Assembly: GCA_002077045.2 (NCBI GenBank)
Contig: KZ111149.1
Coordinates: 569,624 to 633,623, forward strand
From: Rachicladosporium sp. CCFEE 5018
Taxonomy: Eukaryota; Ascomycota; Dothideomycetes; Cladosporiales; Cladosporiaceae
Direction of reading: 5' to 3'
DNA: 64,000 nucleotides
This document shows, in pieces, positions 1 through 10,884 of this stretch. Both the position numbers and the translations under genes were made by a program. The notes below the pieces were generated by a model. The model was not told the origin of the DNA, did no database searches, and worked only from the letters and a program-made list of their open reading frames with translations. The number at the start of each line of letters is the position of its first letter. Position 1 is the stretch's first letter.

Positions 1-1506
1 GAGGAGCAAGCGCAGGAAGTGTACTTCGACGTGGTTGATTCGGCGGAGGATCCTCGCGTCGCTGCATTGCGCTGATCACGCACGTGCGTGCCGTAGATCA
101 AGAGGACTCAAGGCAATGATTCCCGAGCATTGGACACCAATGAAGGGACGAGAAGGTTTCGGAGGCTCGAGTCAAGCAATCAACGGATCGTGGGAAGCGG
201 ATTACAGTAGATATCGTGTTAGCTCCCGAGGCCGTCCTGGACATCACTGTGTCAGCTGGCGAGAGCGTGATTTCACTCATGTATTCTTTCGAAAGATAAA
301 CTTGACAGAGAGAGAATACCCACAACACTTCCCATAGTCGCACAGGCCAAGTTCAGACATATGAAAGCATGCATTGGCAGTTCGTACCTCGCTAGCATCT
401 GCAGCCACGGCCGAACCTGGCAGCGCGTTGGATGGCATCGCCTGCAAGCTTGTCACTGTTGTCATCAATCGCTGCGAGCTGCCCCTGTAGTCAGCGGCGC
501 CATGACGGACATTGCTGCACTGGCGCCATGCAATTCGGATTGGATGGGAAGGAAGTGTATGCAAGGACAAAAGCTAGCAGCGGGCTTTCGGTGGCTAGGC
601 GCTAGATCTTCGCGCGTACTTCCGGAAATATGGATTTCGTCGCCAGTTCCTATGGCCCGCGCACTGTTCGTGCGGTCGACCTCGATTCCCAGGTTACACC
701 ACTGCTTAACCTGGGTTTGGCACTAACAGGTCTTTGAATCGCTATGATCCTGCCCGCCCTCCTCCCTTTGGGGGCGTTTGCCAAAATTGCGCACATAGTG
801 AACGATTGCATCAGTGGGCACACTAGAACAAAAAGAACGTTCTCCCGCCTTAACGAAGCGCTAAGCCCTGCACTTCCCGGACTCGCACGCCGACCCGCAG
901 CCAGATGTGCCATGATCCGGCCTCGCAACTCAAAGCTCGGCTACGGCGCATATGCCCACGTGGTAACCTGCATCTCCTAGCGTTGTCATGTGGAAGGTAG
1001 GGGTGGGATGAGGACGCCATGGCCCGATCCTTCGCCAACTGTCAAGTGGTGTCCGGACGCTCCCTTCCGTTGATGCAGGCGTACGCAGATGGCGTCACCC
1101 TTGCTCCATTCACGATTCAGTGCTGCACTCGGTGAGGTGCGACCTTACCTGAAACACAAGGTCGATGCGGAGAGTTTCCGTTTCTTCGAGAGCGCGAAAC
1201 TCAGCTTCCGAGGCGCTTTCGATGTCGTCGTAATGCAGAGATGACTGGCCAAAGAACAACGGAGATGTAGGCACATACGCTCTAGGCTCGGCGCATGGCA
1301 CAGGGATCGATTGACGTTGCGGCGCAATGACACTGCTTAATTTGACAAATTGACACGACGATGTGCGGGCGTACGCCAAATCCCAACACTCTGGCTTTAC
1401 GGAGCCCAGATCGGTCGATCTTCCACGTGGAAGTTCTCACCAGATCCCTGCAACACTAAGATCCTTGTCTGTGCCATGTGCTCGGCTCCTTGTGCCCTAG
1501 CAGTAT
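1..1506. other. Stretch without a confident gene
   Basis: No reading frame here matches a family I recognise and the open frames are short on all strands. The only exon-like signal is on the minus strand at about 1151-1379, where an open frame ends at CAG|GTAAGG (donor at 1150-1149), a strong donor. I could not find a convincing partner exon further down, so I do not call a gene. Part of the stretch next to 1506 should be the 3' UTR of ECM29. Confidence 0.4.
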
Positions 1507-4500
1507 TTAGACTAGCGCCAATCTCAGGCGGTCTCGAACAGTCGGCGAGGCTTCTGCGGCGGCTTCATCCGAAATTTGTGTTCGGACTGCTGCAACTAGT
1601 CGAGATGAGAACTTGCCTGCTGCGACAACAGCGTCAGCGCGCAGAAGTCGGAGTGCTTCGCTGCCACCCTCGGCTCGAAAAAGAAGGTGCTTCACAGTAG
1701 CGACGATCTCGGAGTCTTCCGCGGCCGGGCTGCTCTTCTCGGCACTGTGCCCGGCGAACAATTTAGCCAGACTGGTGTACAGAGCCTTGCGAATCACCAC
1801 ACCTGGATGCGAGAGTCGATCGGTCTGTGTGAGAGCGGCAAGCATGGCAATGCGCACGTTGTCGGGCTTGAACAAGTCGGGCTTTATGGAGCTGAAGACA
1901 GCTTCCACTGCAGCAGCCAAGGTGTTGTCTCGGCTGTCACTTCAAAGTCAGCAAGGCACGTCCACCAGAAGAGAAAAGCGGTGGGCATGAGACATACATT
2001 TCGTTGTCCTTCGACGCCTTGGCAGCATCTTCGTCCACATCCATCTTGTCGCCTTGCAGCTCTGCATCGAACAGACTCGTCACAATCTCCAGAACCGTCT
2101 TGCTGATCTCGACGTCGTCCCTCGCATCCGAGACTTGCGCCACAGTCTTGAGCGCATGCGGTCTGTACGCCACATTCTGCCTCTTTGCTTCCCGAACGGC
2201 GATCTGCATGGCACCCACGTGTCAGTCACGCTAGCGCCGAAACCCGAACGCACGTAGATCGTCACACAACAGCATGACGGAATAGCTTACCTTGGTGATG
2301 GCGTCAGCCACAGTAGCCTCTTTTAGATACCACGTCTTTGCCGTTTGGACGAACTTGACGAACGCGCCAAGCACGACTTCCTTGCCTTCCCATGTCTTGC
2401 CGCCCAATGCCTTTTCGAGACTAGGCCATAACACTTTGGCGGTGTCGGGGGAGATTCCGTTGTCGCTTGCGGCGATGGACATCACAGCATCTGCGACTGT
2501 TCTTGCTGCGGTCTGCTTGAGGACCCATTGCGCGGAGTCCAAGTGAGTATCTGCAAGGGTGAGTATCTCGTGTAGGTAGAGGAGCACGGCGCGGGATCCG
2601 GCGACAGCTTCCTCCCACGTATTGTGGAACTGTTCTTTCACAGTCTTGTTCGAGTCGTGCTTGGCGACAAAAATGAAGGGTAAGATTGACGAGGCGAGGT
2701 TATTGAAGCGGTCGCTCGAGTGCTTTGCGAGTGCAAACATCAGCTCTCCTGCTGTAACGCTCTTCCTGGGTGTCACCGCCTCTCGATCTCCATCACTCTC
2801 AAAATACAACTTCTTTGCAAAAGTGACAAGCCTCAAGATCGCTTTGTCAGACGTACCTCGAGCAACATACCCAGCTGCTACAGCGTACGAGCTCGAGACA
2901 GTCTCATTTCGATCGATGACGAGCTTCTCCAGTAGCTTCAAGAAGTCGTCAGCTACGGGCTTGAATACAGGCATCCTCCGCGTGCTCAGCGAGACAAGGA
3001 CACGACTCGCACCGACTTTCGAGGGCAGTCCGACTACCGTCCGCATGGCGTTTTCCAGTCTCGGACGCAGTGCGATCATTGTTTCGTCGTCGAGTAGATC
3101 AAGACATCTCTCAATAGATTCCATAACGGGACTGCCTCGGACATTCGACAGTCGCATATTGTCGATCTTCTCCTCTGTGAGGTTGTACTTGTCGGCGTTG
3201 AGATGAATGTAGTTGACTGCCTCATTCTCGAGTGAGCTGAGAAGCCCGATGAGCCTCTCAACCAGCTCAGGAATGAAAGGGCGAAGTGTCTGGCCATTGG
3301 CTTTCTTGACGATCTCCAGCAATGTGACGACAGCGAAGAGCTGAACTTCTTGAGCAGATGACTCCATGCCTGAAGGTGAGAGGAGGAAGGGCAGCACATG
3401 CTTCAGCATTGCTGATGCAGTCTTGGTAGAGGAGTGATCGGCTTCCAATGATCGTGTGAGTATCCCAGTCAGCGTCCTCGCAAGTAAAGCTGCTGCAGCT
3501 CGAACAGACTCTTTGATATCGTCAAGTACCTTGAAGCAACATGTCCAGATACGCTCGAGGTAAGGCTCATACTTTCCTAGCACTCTGCCTTGTACGAGAT
3601 CCGCGATTGCCGCGCAGCTTGCTTGTCGGGTCCGCCACTCTTTGCCGAGCACATTCGTCAGGAGATCCTCGATGATAGTGTCGAAATGCTTATCGAGAGT
3701 GGCTGACGAGTCCTTCACCAAAGCGACCCAAATGTCGTTCATCGATCGTTGTACGCCCGAGTTCGGATCGAATCGATACCTGTACAGTTTAGGGTACAGC
3801 TTGGGATTGTGTGCGAGGTAGCCGTCAACGCTCGAATCGGACAGCACATTGCTCAAACCAAAGCGACCAAAAGCTGCTCGGCTGGACCAGATAGCATTCG
3901 ATGATGCCATAGACATAAATCTGTATACGAGACTCGAGTCTCCCACTTCCGAGGCTAAGCTCATAATGTCTTTGTACGTGGAGACCGACCCTTCGCCTGT
4001 AGGCAGCGCGCCGGGCTCAAACAGCTGGGTGTCTTCGGACACAGCGCCGGCTAGTCCAGTCTGCTTGTCGGACGAGAATGAAGAGACCAGATCACGAACC
4101 AAATCGTCCTTGAGATTTCGATCGCCTTTCTCGTACACAAGCCCGAGTCCACGAGATGCAGTCTCTTGAACCAGCTCGTCTCGATCACTGAGACAGCGTT
4201 TGAACGCTTGCTGGATTTTGCCTAGCCGGGACTGGACTTCTTTCTGCTCGCCGCAGAACTGTATCATGCATAGTAACCAGATTGCTGCCGCCTTCTTCAG
4301 TGAGGGCTTCGTGTTCGTCGAGTCAGTGATAAAACGATCAGTGATCTGACCAAGTGTGCCGCTTCGCGCTGGTAGGGTAGGCAGCGGACCCTCAATGTCA
4401 AGCTTGGTCGCAAGAGCATCGGACTGCCAGCCAACAGCGAGACAGCTGTACGCCTCGCCAACGCTGAAGTGTACCTCAGCTTGTCTGACTTCGTGAAGCT

Positions 4501-7282
4501 TGTGTAAGTGCTCCTCGATCAGCTTAATGTTCGCTGCGCTCTCAGTAGACTCTTCCTCATCCACAATCATAGAAAGCTGGCCGAGACACAGGATCGCTTG
4601 CTCATTTCCTGTCTTGGCGATGTCGTAGATTTGCTCAGCAGCGTCCTTGACCTCAGCCGAAGTCAACTGAACAGTCCGAAACATACACAGTTGTCCAAGT
4701 GCAATGAACGTTGCCTCTCGAAGCAGTGCGTCCTTCGAGCCCTTCAGTATCTCCAGCAGTGTCTGGGTGAAAGCCTTTGCGTCACTAGTTGATCGCCCTC
4801 TGTAGTAACTTCTGCTGTGGAAATACCCAAGGGCGACAACAGCGCCATGTATTTGATTGACTAAAGCACCGGCAGCGGTCTTCCATGAATGAATCCGAAG
4901 ACTCATATCCTCAGTCGATGAGCGCACGTCCGACTCATTCACTTCTGCATGAGTGGCGACGATGCCAAAAGCCTGCGCAGCTGTAAGTCGAGGCGTATGA
5001 TGGTTCGACAAGATGACAGGTAGTAATCGCCCAACATAAGGTGTCAATCGTGCGATCGAAGCATCTGGTACGAGCGATAAGAACTCGATGAGGCGGACTT
5101 GACCTGCCGAAGGATCTGCAGTCAAACTTTCGAAAAGAGCACTTTGAACCACCGCGAGGCATTGCGGTGACTTGTGGTGTACTCCACTGATATATTGCTT
5201 CAACGCGCTCCTTGCTTTAGGGTCCGTCTCAGCGGCGGCGTCGATCCTGCGGTCCCATTCGTTGTCAAGGCCCGGTGACATGTTCGCTTCCATCAATGCC
5301 TCGTGGAACAGTACACGACGTGCGAACGCCACCATGTGAACAAAGCAGTGCTTGTGCGCTTTGCGTGCTTCGACTACCACAGCCATGGGCTCGACCTTAC
5401 TACCCACCGTACGTCCACCGAAGAACTGTCGGACGACATCCTCGAAGGAGGCGAACGAGATCTCTTCGGCCCCAGTAGCGCTTGTGCCTCGCAGCATCTG
5501 GTACCAGTAGGGATTCAGTCCGCGCTCGGATTCTTCGCGCACTTCCGCGCGGTCGTCCCGTGCTCCAATGCCCAGAACGTCTATCCAGCGAGCCTTGACT
5601 GAGTCGAAGGGCAGACATCTGTTGGCAAAGCGAACTGCGACGTATCGCGTGCTCCGCAGACGCTTGTTGGCTTCCAGATCGGCTGATAGCATCATTTGCT
5701 CGACTAGCAGCTCTTCCAGGACTTCCCTCTCGTGGGCCGCCAGGTCAAACCGCGCAATAGCCGTGATGAGAGTAGACAGGCTCTCCTCAATGCTGACCGT
5801 GATCGCATTACCTGCCGTGTCTTGAGCCAGTGAGTTCAGCAGCCAGCGTAGCAAGTCCAGTCCTGTTTGATCACTCTCAATCAACAGATCCCGCGGCCCA
5901 GCTTTCGCGAGTAGGCCAATGACTTCGTACGCATAGCCACGCGACACGAGGTCTTCGTTCTGACCCACCTTCGGCCAGCCTTGGTTCTCAATGAAGTCAC
6001 GCAACCGTCCGACCACGCGAGGCGCGATCGAGTGAAGAGTCTCCTGTGCGCCGCTACGAGCGACGTAATTGACGTAAGCGAAGACAGCCGCGCGCAATTT
6101 GATTGCCTCACGACCTAGGCTTGTACGATTCCTGCCACGATTGTCAGCTCTGGTGATGAACACAACGATGCCGAGCCATTGCGGGAGCTCTGAAGAGTCT
6201 CAGCACAGGCTCTGCGTAATATGTGACGAGTTGCGAACTTACTCCGCGGCAACACCGGACATGATACTGTCCTCCCCACCAGCATCTGGCGGTGCGACTC
6301 CGTCCTCCACCAGGGTCATGATCTTCGTAGAGAAGCTTGTGCTGTGCTGCGATCGCCCGAGTAGCCCCAAGATTTTGATCCGAAGAGGGGGACGGACTCT
6401 CGTAGCGTCACCGTCTCCAAAGTATAGCATGAAAAGTTGCTGCAACAAAATCTCATCTTCAAGATCTGTCATCGGAAGTGTTCGCTTCATCATGTCTTCG
6501 CCCACGTCGCTGATCAAGGAAGATGTATCTGCAGAAGCGTACAGAGCAGGGAGGAAGCGCTCATGATCGTTGAAGAAACCACTTGCCATGAGGCGTGCTG
6601 CAAGGACTTTTGTGCGCGGCAAGTTCAACCCACCTTGAGCAGGATTGAAGACATCTGGCTTGCTCTGCGCCGTAATGAATATGTACTCCTCCGGTGTCAA
6701 CCCCGGACAGCTCTGCATTGGTGGCTTCACCGGAGCGAACAGAATGACCTTTCCGATCCATTTTGCGAGGTAGGCAGCGTCTTCATCGCGTACCTCATAC
6801 TTACTCCGAAGTTCGACATCTTCTCTGTCTCCCCTAGGCGGCAAACGGAACGTCTCAAGCAGCCGAAGTAATAGATTGAAGATGGTCGCGCCGTGTGTGT
6901 CACTGTCTGCGATCCCGTTGATGATGACGGGCAGGAGCGTTGCTCTTTCTGAAGCAGACAGTCGTTCTACGCCTTGCTGGATATACAGCAGATCGAAGTG
7001 CCTGATGAGCGAGCTCTGCTGCTCTTTGAATTGCTTGATCAGTGCAGCGACTGGTAGCTGCACCGAGTCCGGCTTGACTCTGGTGTTGACGTGCTGACAT
7101 ATTGTCATGACCTTGTTGCGTACACTTTGATGCTCAGACGCCAGTTTGAGAAGCAGAGGGGCCAGATACGTCTTCAGTGTGGTCTCCAGTTTAGCATCGC
7201 TGTCGGTCAACGCGATGCGCAGTTCGACCTTGCCGACCAGAGCAAGCTCACGCTGCTCGGCGGACTGGTTGTTCGTCGCCAT
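1507..7282 (-). CDS. Proteasome adaptor/scaffold protein ECM29, four exons
   Basis: ECM29 is a large HEAT-repeat protein that binds the 26S proteasome, tethers core and regulatory particles and takes part in proteasome quality control. My model is complement(join(1507..1933,1998..2203,2291..6131,6243..7282)), 1837 residues, close to the yeast length of about 1870. The ATG at 7282 gives MATNNQSAEQ; the conserved N-terminal block (KVELRIALTDSDAKL, then LLKLASEHQSVRNKVMTICQ, then NTRVKP) follows at once, which decides the start over an upstream in-frame codon at 7330. The introns (64, 87 and 111 bp) keep phase: donors GTAAGT, GTAAGC and GTATGT, acceptors CAG. The rest is helical-repeat sequence throughout, as the family requires. 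It lies in single-copy sequence outside the duplicated block. Identification is from remembered family motifs. Confidence 0.9.
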
Positions 7283-7775
7283 GATCGAGGAAGTTTGATG
7301 CTCAAATCCCTGGAGATTCCACGTTCTCAAGCCGAATATGTCGCGTAGTCGTGAATGGATAATTACATCAATCGCTCACATTGCCCGCTTAACGATTACG
7401 TGTATGTTAAGAGGTGAAGTAGCTGCGAAGTTGATTGCAGTACCTAAAGGCTGCAATGTCCGAATGACCGAGTTGTGTGGCCGGGCGCGTCACTTTCTAT
7501 GTACACGCACTATACGCTGCCTACAGCAAGAGCGATCACTTTCTAGATGCCGCCAGATGGTGGCGTTTGTAGGGCTGATGCGGATCATCTTACCCTAGTC
7601 ATGTACACGGAACCTCGGAATGCCACGTCTGGAACGAAAACGAAGATCATCTAGACGATCGTCATGATGAGTTACCGATGCTAGAGACCGATATCATCGC
7701 CGGTGAGGACGAAGACCATGATCAAATCGTCCCTACACTAGAGTTCGATCCCCGTCTACAACCAACAACGACGCT
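7283..7775. other. Divergent promoter region of ECM29 and ERV2
   Basis: 493 bp between the ECM29 start (minus) and the ERV2 start (plus). No open frame of note. The two genes are transcribed away from each other, so both promoters must lie here. I see no clear motif cluster. Confidence 0.5.
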
Positions 7776-8429
7776 ATGCCGCAACCCGGTCCCTCGAAGC
7801 GCTTTGTTTTCACACTGATCACAACAGCAATAGTCGTAGTCCTCTTCTTCATCACCTCTTTCCGATCACAGGCGCAGGGCACTCGGGGGCCCGATTATGC
7901 TACGAAGGCAGCTGGACCATATGAAGCCAAATTTGGCACTGGACCCACGATAATGCCACACCTGGGCAACGAAACGGCAAAGGCAGAGCTCGGAAGAGCC
8001 ACATGGAAGTACTTGCACACTGTCATGGCTCGCTTTCCTGACAAACCGAGCGTCGAGGAAAGCGCAACATTGGCGAGCTTTATACAGCTGTTCCAACGCT
8101 TGTATCCCTGCGGAGAGTGCTCAGAACACTTCAGGACCATCATCGACAAGTTCCCCCCTCAGACGTCTTCGAGGTCTTCTGCAGCGGCATGGGCATGTCA
8201 TGTGCATAATGAGGTCAATAAGAGCTTGAAGAAGGAGCTGTTCGACTGCTCGAAGATCGGGGACTTCTACGATTGCGGATGCGCGGAGGATGCGCCAGCG
8301 ACAGACGAGCCTAAGGCTAGGAACGCTGTTTCTGGAAAGAAAGAGATGAGCGCCGCGAAAGTCGAGAAGCTGACTGGAAGCAATGGTCGGAGCTTCAACG
8401 ATGATCTTCTCAATTTCGACACACCATGA
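7776..8429 (+). CDS. FAD-linked sulfhydryl oxidase of the ER (ERV2 type)
   Basis: ERV2 oxidises thiols with molecular oxygen and passes disulfides to protein disulfide isomerase in the ER lumen. It is a single exon of 217 residues. A hydrophobic anchor spans about residues 10-29, followed by the ERV/ALR fold: LGRATWKYLHT at about 72-82, the redox-active CGEC (Cys112, Cys115) beside the flavin, and HVHNEVNKSL at about 142-151 for FAD binding. Cys141 and Cys158 would be the structural pair. The C-terminal CGC (Cys167, Cys169) is the shuttle disulfide typical of ERV2 and absent from mitochondrial ERV1, which together with the N-terminal anchor decides between the two. The residues after about 170 are low-complexity tail. 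No intron is seen. Confidence 0.92.
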   Translation: MPQPGPSKRFVFTLITTAIVVVLFFITSFRSQAQGTRGPDYATKAAGPYEAKFGTGPTIMPHLGNETAKAELGRATWKYLHTVMARFPDKPSVEESATLASFIQLFQRLYPCGECSEHFRTIIDKFPPQTSSRSSAAAWACHVHNEVNKSLKKELFDCSKIGDFYDCGCAEDAPATDEPKARNAVSGKKEMSAAKVEKLTGSNGRSFNDDLLNFDTP

Positions 8430-8891
8430 TTGGAGTCAGCCAGTAAGGAAACCCGAAACATGTGCAGCATGTATCTTCCGCTTTCCAGGAGCGTTTTACA
8501 TCTGGCAAGCTTTCGTCGTGCACAGCAATGGTAGGCAGAACGTGTCGCCATCGAGCAGAGGAAATGCAGCCATGCAGGGCGTGGATCATTCGTGGCAATG
8601 TGGTGATGCAGTACGTGCCTGCGAGCTCACTCCGTTTCGCGTTTCCTGATGAGTTGTCAAGTAAGGAGCTTTACGGTAGTCGAATGACTTGTAGAGACAG
8701 AGTGGCAACAATGAGCTGGCGGGTTCACGTCTGGGTATGGTCATTTCAACGTCACTTTGGCCGAAAGCTGAACGCAGCCAAGAAGCATCTGAAGATGATG
8801 ATGCGATTGTTGTCGCTGGTAGCGATCAACCGCAGCTGTTTTATACCTACCCGCTCGCAGCTCTACCGATACAAATCTTTGTTCGCGCGTG

Positions 8892-8912
8892 TGGCCGGAA
8901 ACCTTCCGGCCA
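8892..8912. promoter_or_regulatory. Palindrome 1 (TGGCCGGAA-acc-TTCCGGCCA)
   Basis: Perfect 9-bp arms around a 3-bp centre, 201-221 bp upstream of the dioxygenase ATG. It contains inverted CCGGAA/TTCCGG half-sites, the kind of symmetric CGG-containing site bound by fungal Zn2Cys6 dimers. The binding factor is unknown. Confidence 0.6.
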
Positions 8913-8954
8913 GACAAATCGCATTCGAATACTCAAGATAGGACTATCTCATGT

Positions 8955-8977
8955 TGGCCGGAATTATATTCCGGCCA
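8955..8977. promoter_or_regulatory. Palindrome 2 (TGGCCGGAAT-tat-ATTCCGGCCA)
   Basis: Perfect 10-bp arms around a 3-bp centre, 136-158 bp upstream of the dioxygenase ATG. It shares the TGGCCGGAA/TTCCGGCCA arms with palindrome 1, and the centres are 64 bp apart, about six helical turns. Two copies with the same arms and centre length argue for a selected operator rather than chance. Confidence 0.6.
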
Positions 8978-9112
8978 CAGAGTATATCTCCACGAATTTC
9001 TCAGATTCATTCCTGTTTCCCTTCATCGACCTCGACCTCATTGGACTACCTCACGTGACGTTGCCAAGCCAATTTCCTGCTTCTTCCTTACATACTTCGA
9101 CCTTCTACCAAG

Positions 9113-10619
9113 ATGGCTAGTACAGAGATACATGCGAGCGATGCGCTCGAATACATCAGAGATGATCCACACGACCTTCCGCGCTCGCTGGATCCGTTTA
9201 CCGTCAACGTCCATCGAGGCTTCCTGCCTCTGCAAGCCCCCGAAGTCGACCTGCCTAAGGCCTTCACACCCGTACAGCAGCTAGTGGAGCGCATGCCCAT
9301 CTCGACATCGTCTGGTCCAGGTCTACTCGAATCGTTCCAGCTGGGTCCTACCATCGACTTGGGAAACGTGCTGCCAGACCTTGCATCCGAAGTGGACAAC
9401 CTCGTTGCGCCTGATGGCAAGCCAGACCTTGTTGCTGTCACTGCAGTCTTCCGTGACTACAGCTTCCTGGCTTCAGCGTATCTGCTGGAGCCGTGCTGGG
9501 AGCGCCGCTGCAAAGGCGAGCAAGGGTTAGGGCTTGGCCGACAGACTCTCCCACGCGAGATCGCCGGGCCTCTGGTGAAGACCGCTAAGCTGTACATATC
9601 CCACTTCTCTTAACAGACACACCTCATCACTGACGCATAGCAGCCTCGACATTCATCCATTCATGGCGTACGCTGCCGCTTACTGTCTATACAACTACCG
9701 TTACGGATTCACATCCTCTCAAGACCCTACAGCCTACACCAACCTCCGCCTCATCCGCGCCTTCGAACACGGCCTCGACCCTTCCTCTTCCGAACACGGC
9801 TTCATAGCAACCCACATCGACATGGTCTCCGCTGGCTCGCCAGCCCTAGTCCGCGGTTCCATAGACCTACTCGACGCCATCGCCTCCAAACCCACAAATG
9901 CATCAAACCACTCCCTGACGCAGCCCCTGCACCTTCTGCTGGAAGCCATGTCAGCCATCGAAGCCTCCATGGACAAGATGTGGTCCCACTCCAAGCCCAA
10001 GGACTACACCTCCTACCGCACCTTCATCTTCGGCATCACAAATCAGTCCATGTTCCCTAATGGCGTCGTCTACGAAGGCGAGAACAACAACGAGCCAATG
10101 TTCTTCCGCGGCGAGTCCGGCGCGAACGACTCGATGATCCCACTTCTTGACTCCCTGCTACAAATTCCTATGCCCGAGAACCCCCTCACTGCTATACTTC
10201 GGGACTTCCGCAGCTATCGCCCAAAACCGCATCGCGAGTTCCTCGCTTACGTGCGTCAGCGAGCCGAGGAGCTGGGCGTGAGGGAGGCTTGTCAGGAAGA
10301 TGCAGAGACTGCTGTGCTCTACCTGAGACTTCTGGACCACGTTAGATCTTTCCGCTGGCGCCACTGGCTGTTCAGCAGGGAGTATATTCTGCGGCAGACG
10401 AAGTATGCGGTTGCAACCGGAGGGAGCCCGATCGTGACCTGGCTGCCCAATCAGCTCTTCGCTGTTATGGATCTGATGAACCAGGTGTGGGAAGGTATGG
10501 GAGAAGAGGGGAGGGATGGGGCGGGAAAGAAGGTGATGGAGATGATGGGGAATGTGAAGGAGCAGCGAGCGAAGCTGGAAGGTGAGGTGGAGAAGTGGTG
10601 TAAGGATCGCGAAGCGTGA
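9113..10619 (+). CDS. BNA2: Indoleamine 2,3-dioxygenase (contig 1 copy, complete)
   Basis: Haem enzyme that opens the indole ring of tryptophan to N-formylkynurenine, first step of de novo NAD synthesis. Model join(9113..9591,9644..10619), 484 residues. The 52-bp intron uses GTACAT and CAG and restores the conserved junction (AKL|LDIHPFMAYAAAY). Family marks are GLGRQTLPREIAGPL near residue 145-157, FFRGESGANDS around 310-320, RHWLFSREYIL around 398-408 (contains the candidate proximal haem histidine) and ATGGSPIVTWLPNQL around 416-430. ERV2 lies upstream on the same strand; the convergent kinase gene ends 265 bp downstream. The promoter carries paired palindromes. Fungi often have several IDO paralogues, so the assignment to the NAD-pathway member is less certain than the family. 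Confidence 0.88.
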
Positions 10620-10884
10620 GTGATGATGTCGGGAAGTGAGCAGTATTAACAGCGATGGGAAGTGGCGGTGAGTGAGAACATGGGCTGCTTCGCATCGGAG
10701 AAAGTAGACAGTCTCGTAGGGAGTGATCATCAGCAACGTAGGGCTTGTGTCACAAATACTCTCTCATGATCATACAATACTGTTACATATCCTCCAATCT
10801 CAAGCCCAATGTGCATCGAGGAGTCGCTCATTCGCTTGAACGCCACAAACCAGAAGCACCCATTCCTCTTCCAATCTATCATTC

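Larger units (their letters stand above)
8430..9112. promoter_or_regulatory. Intergenic region upstream of the dioxygenase gene
   Basis: 683 bp between ERV2 (ends 8429) and the dioxygenase start at 9113. I find no coding signal. The notable content is two long near-identical palindromes at 8892-8912 and 8955-8977, listed separately. This promoter is present only on contig 1, because contig 2 starts inside the dioxygenase gene. Confidence 0.5.

Noticed and set aside
8462..8941. Possible gene between ERV2 and the dioxygenase
   Set aside because: Low-complexity composition, no recognisable motif, and the region contains the promoter palindromes.
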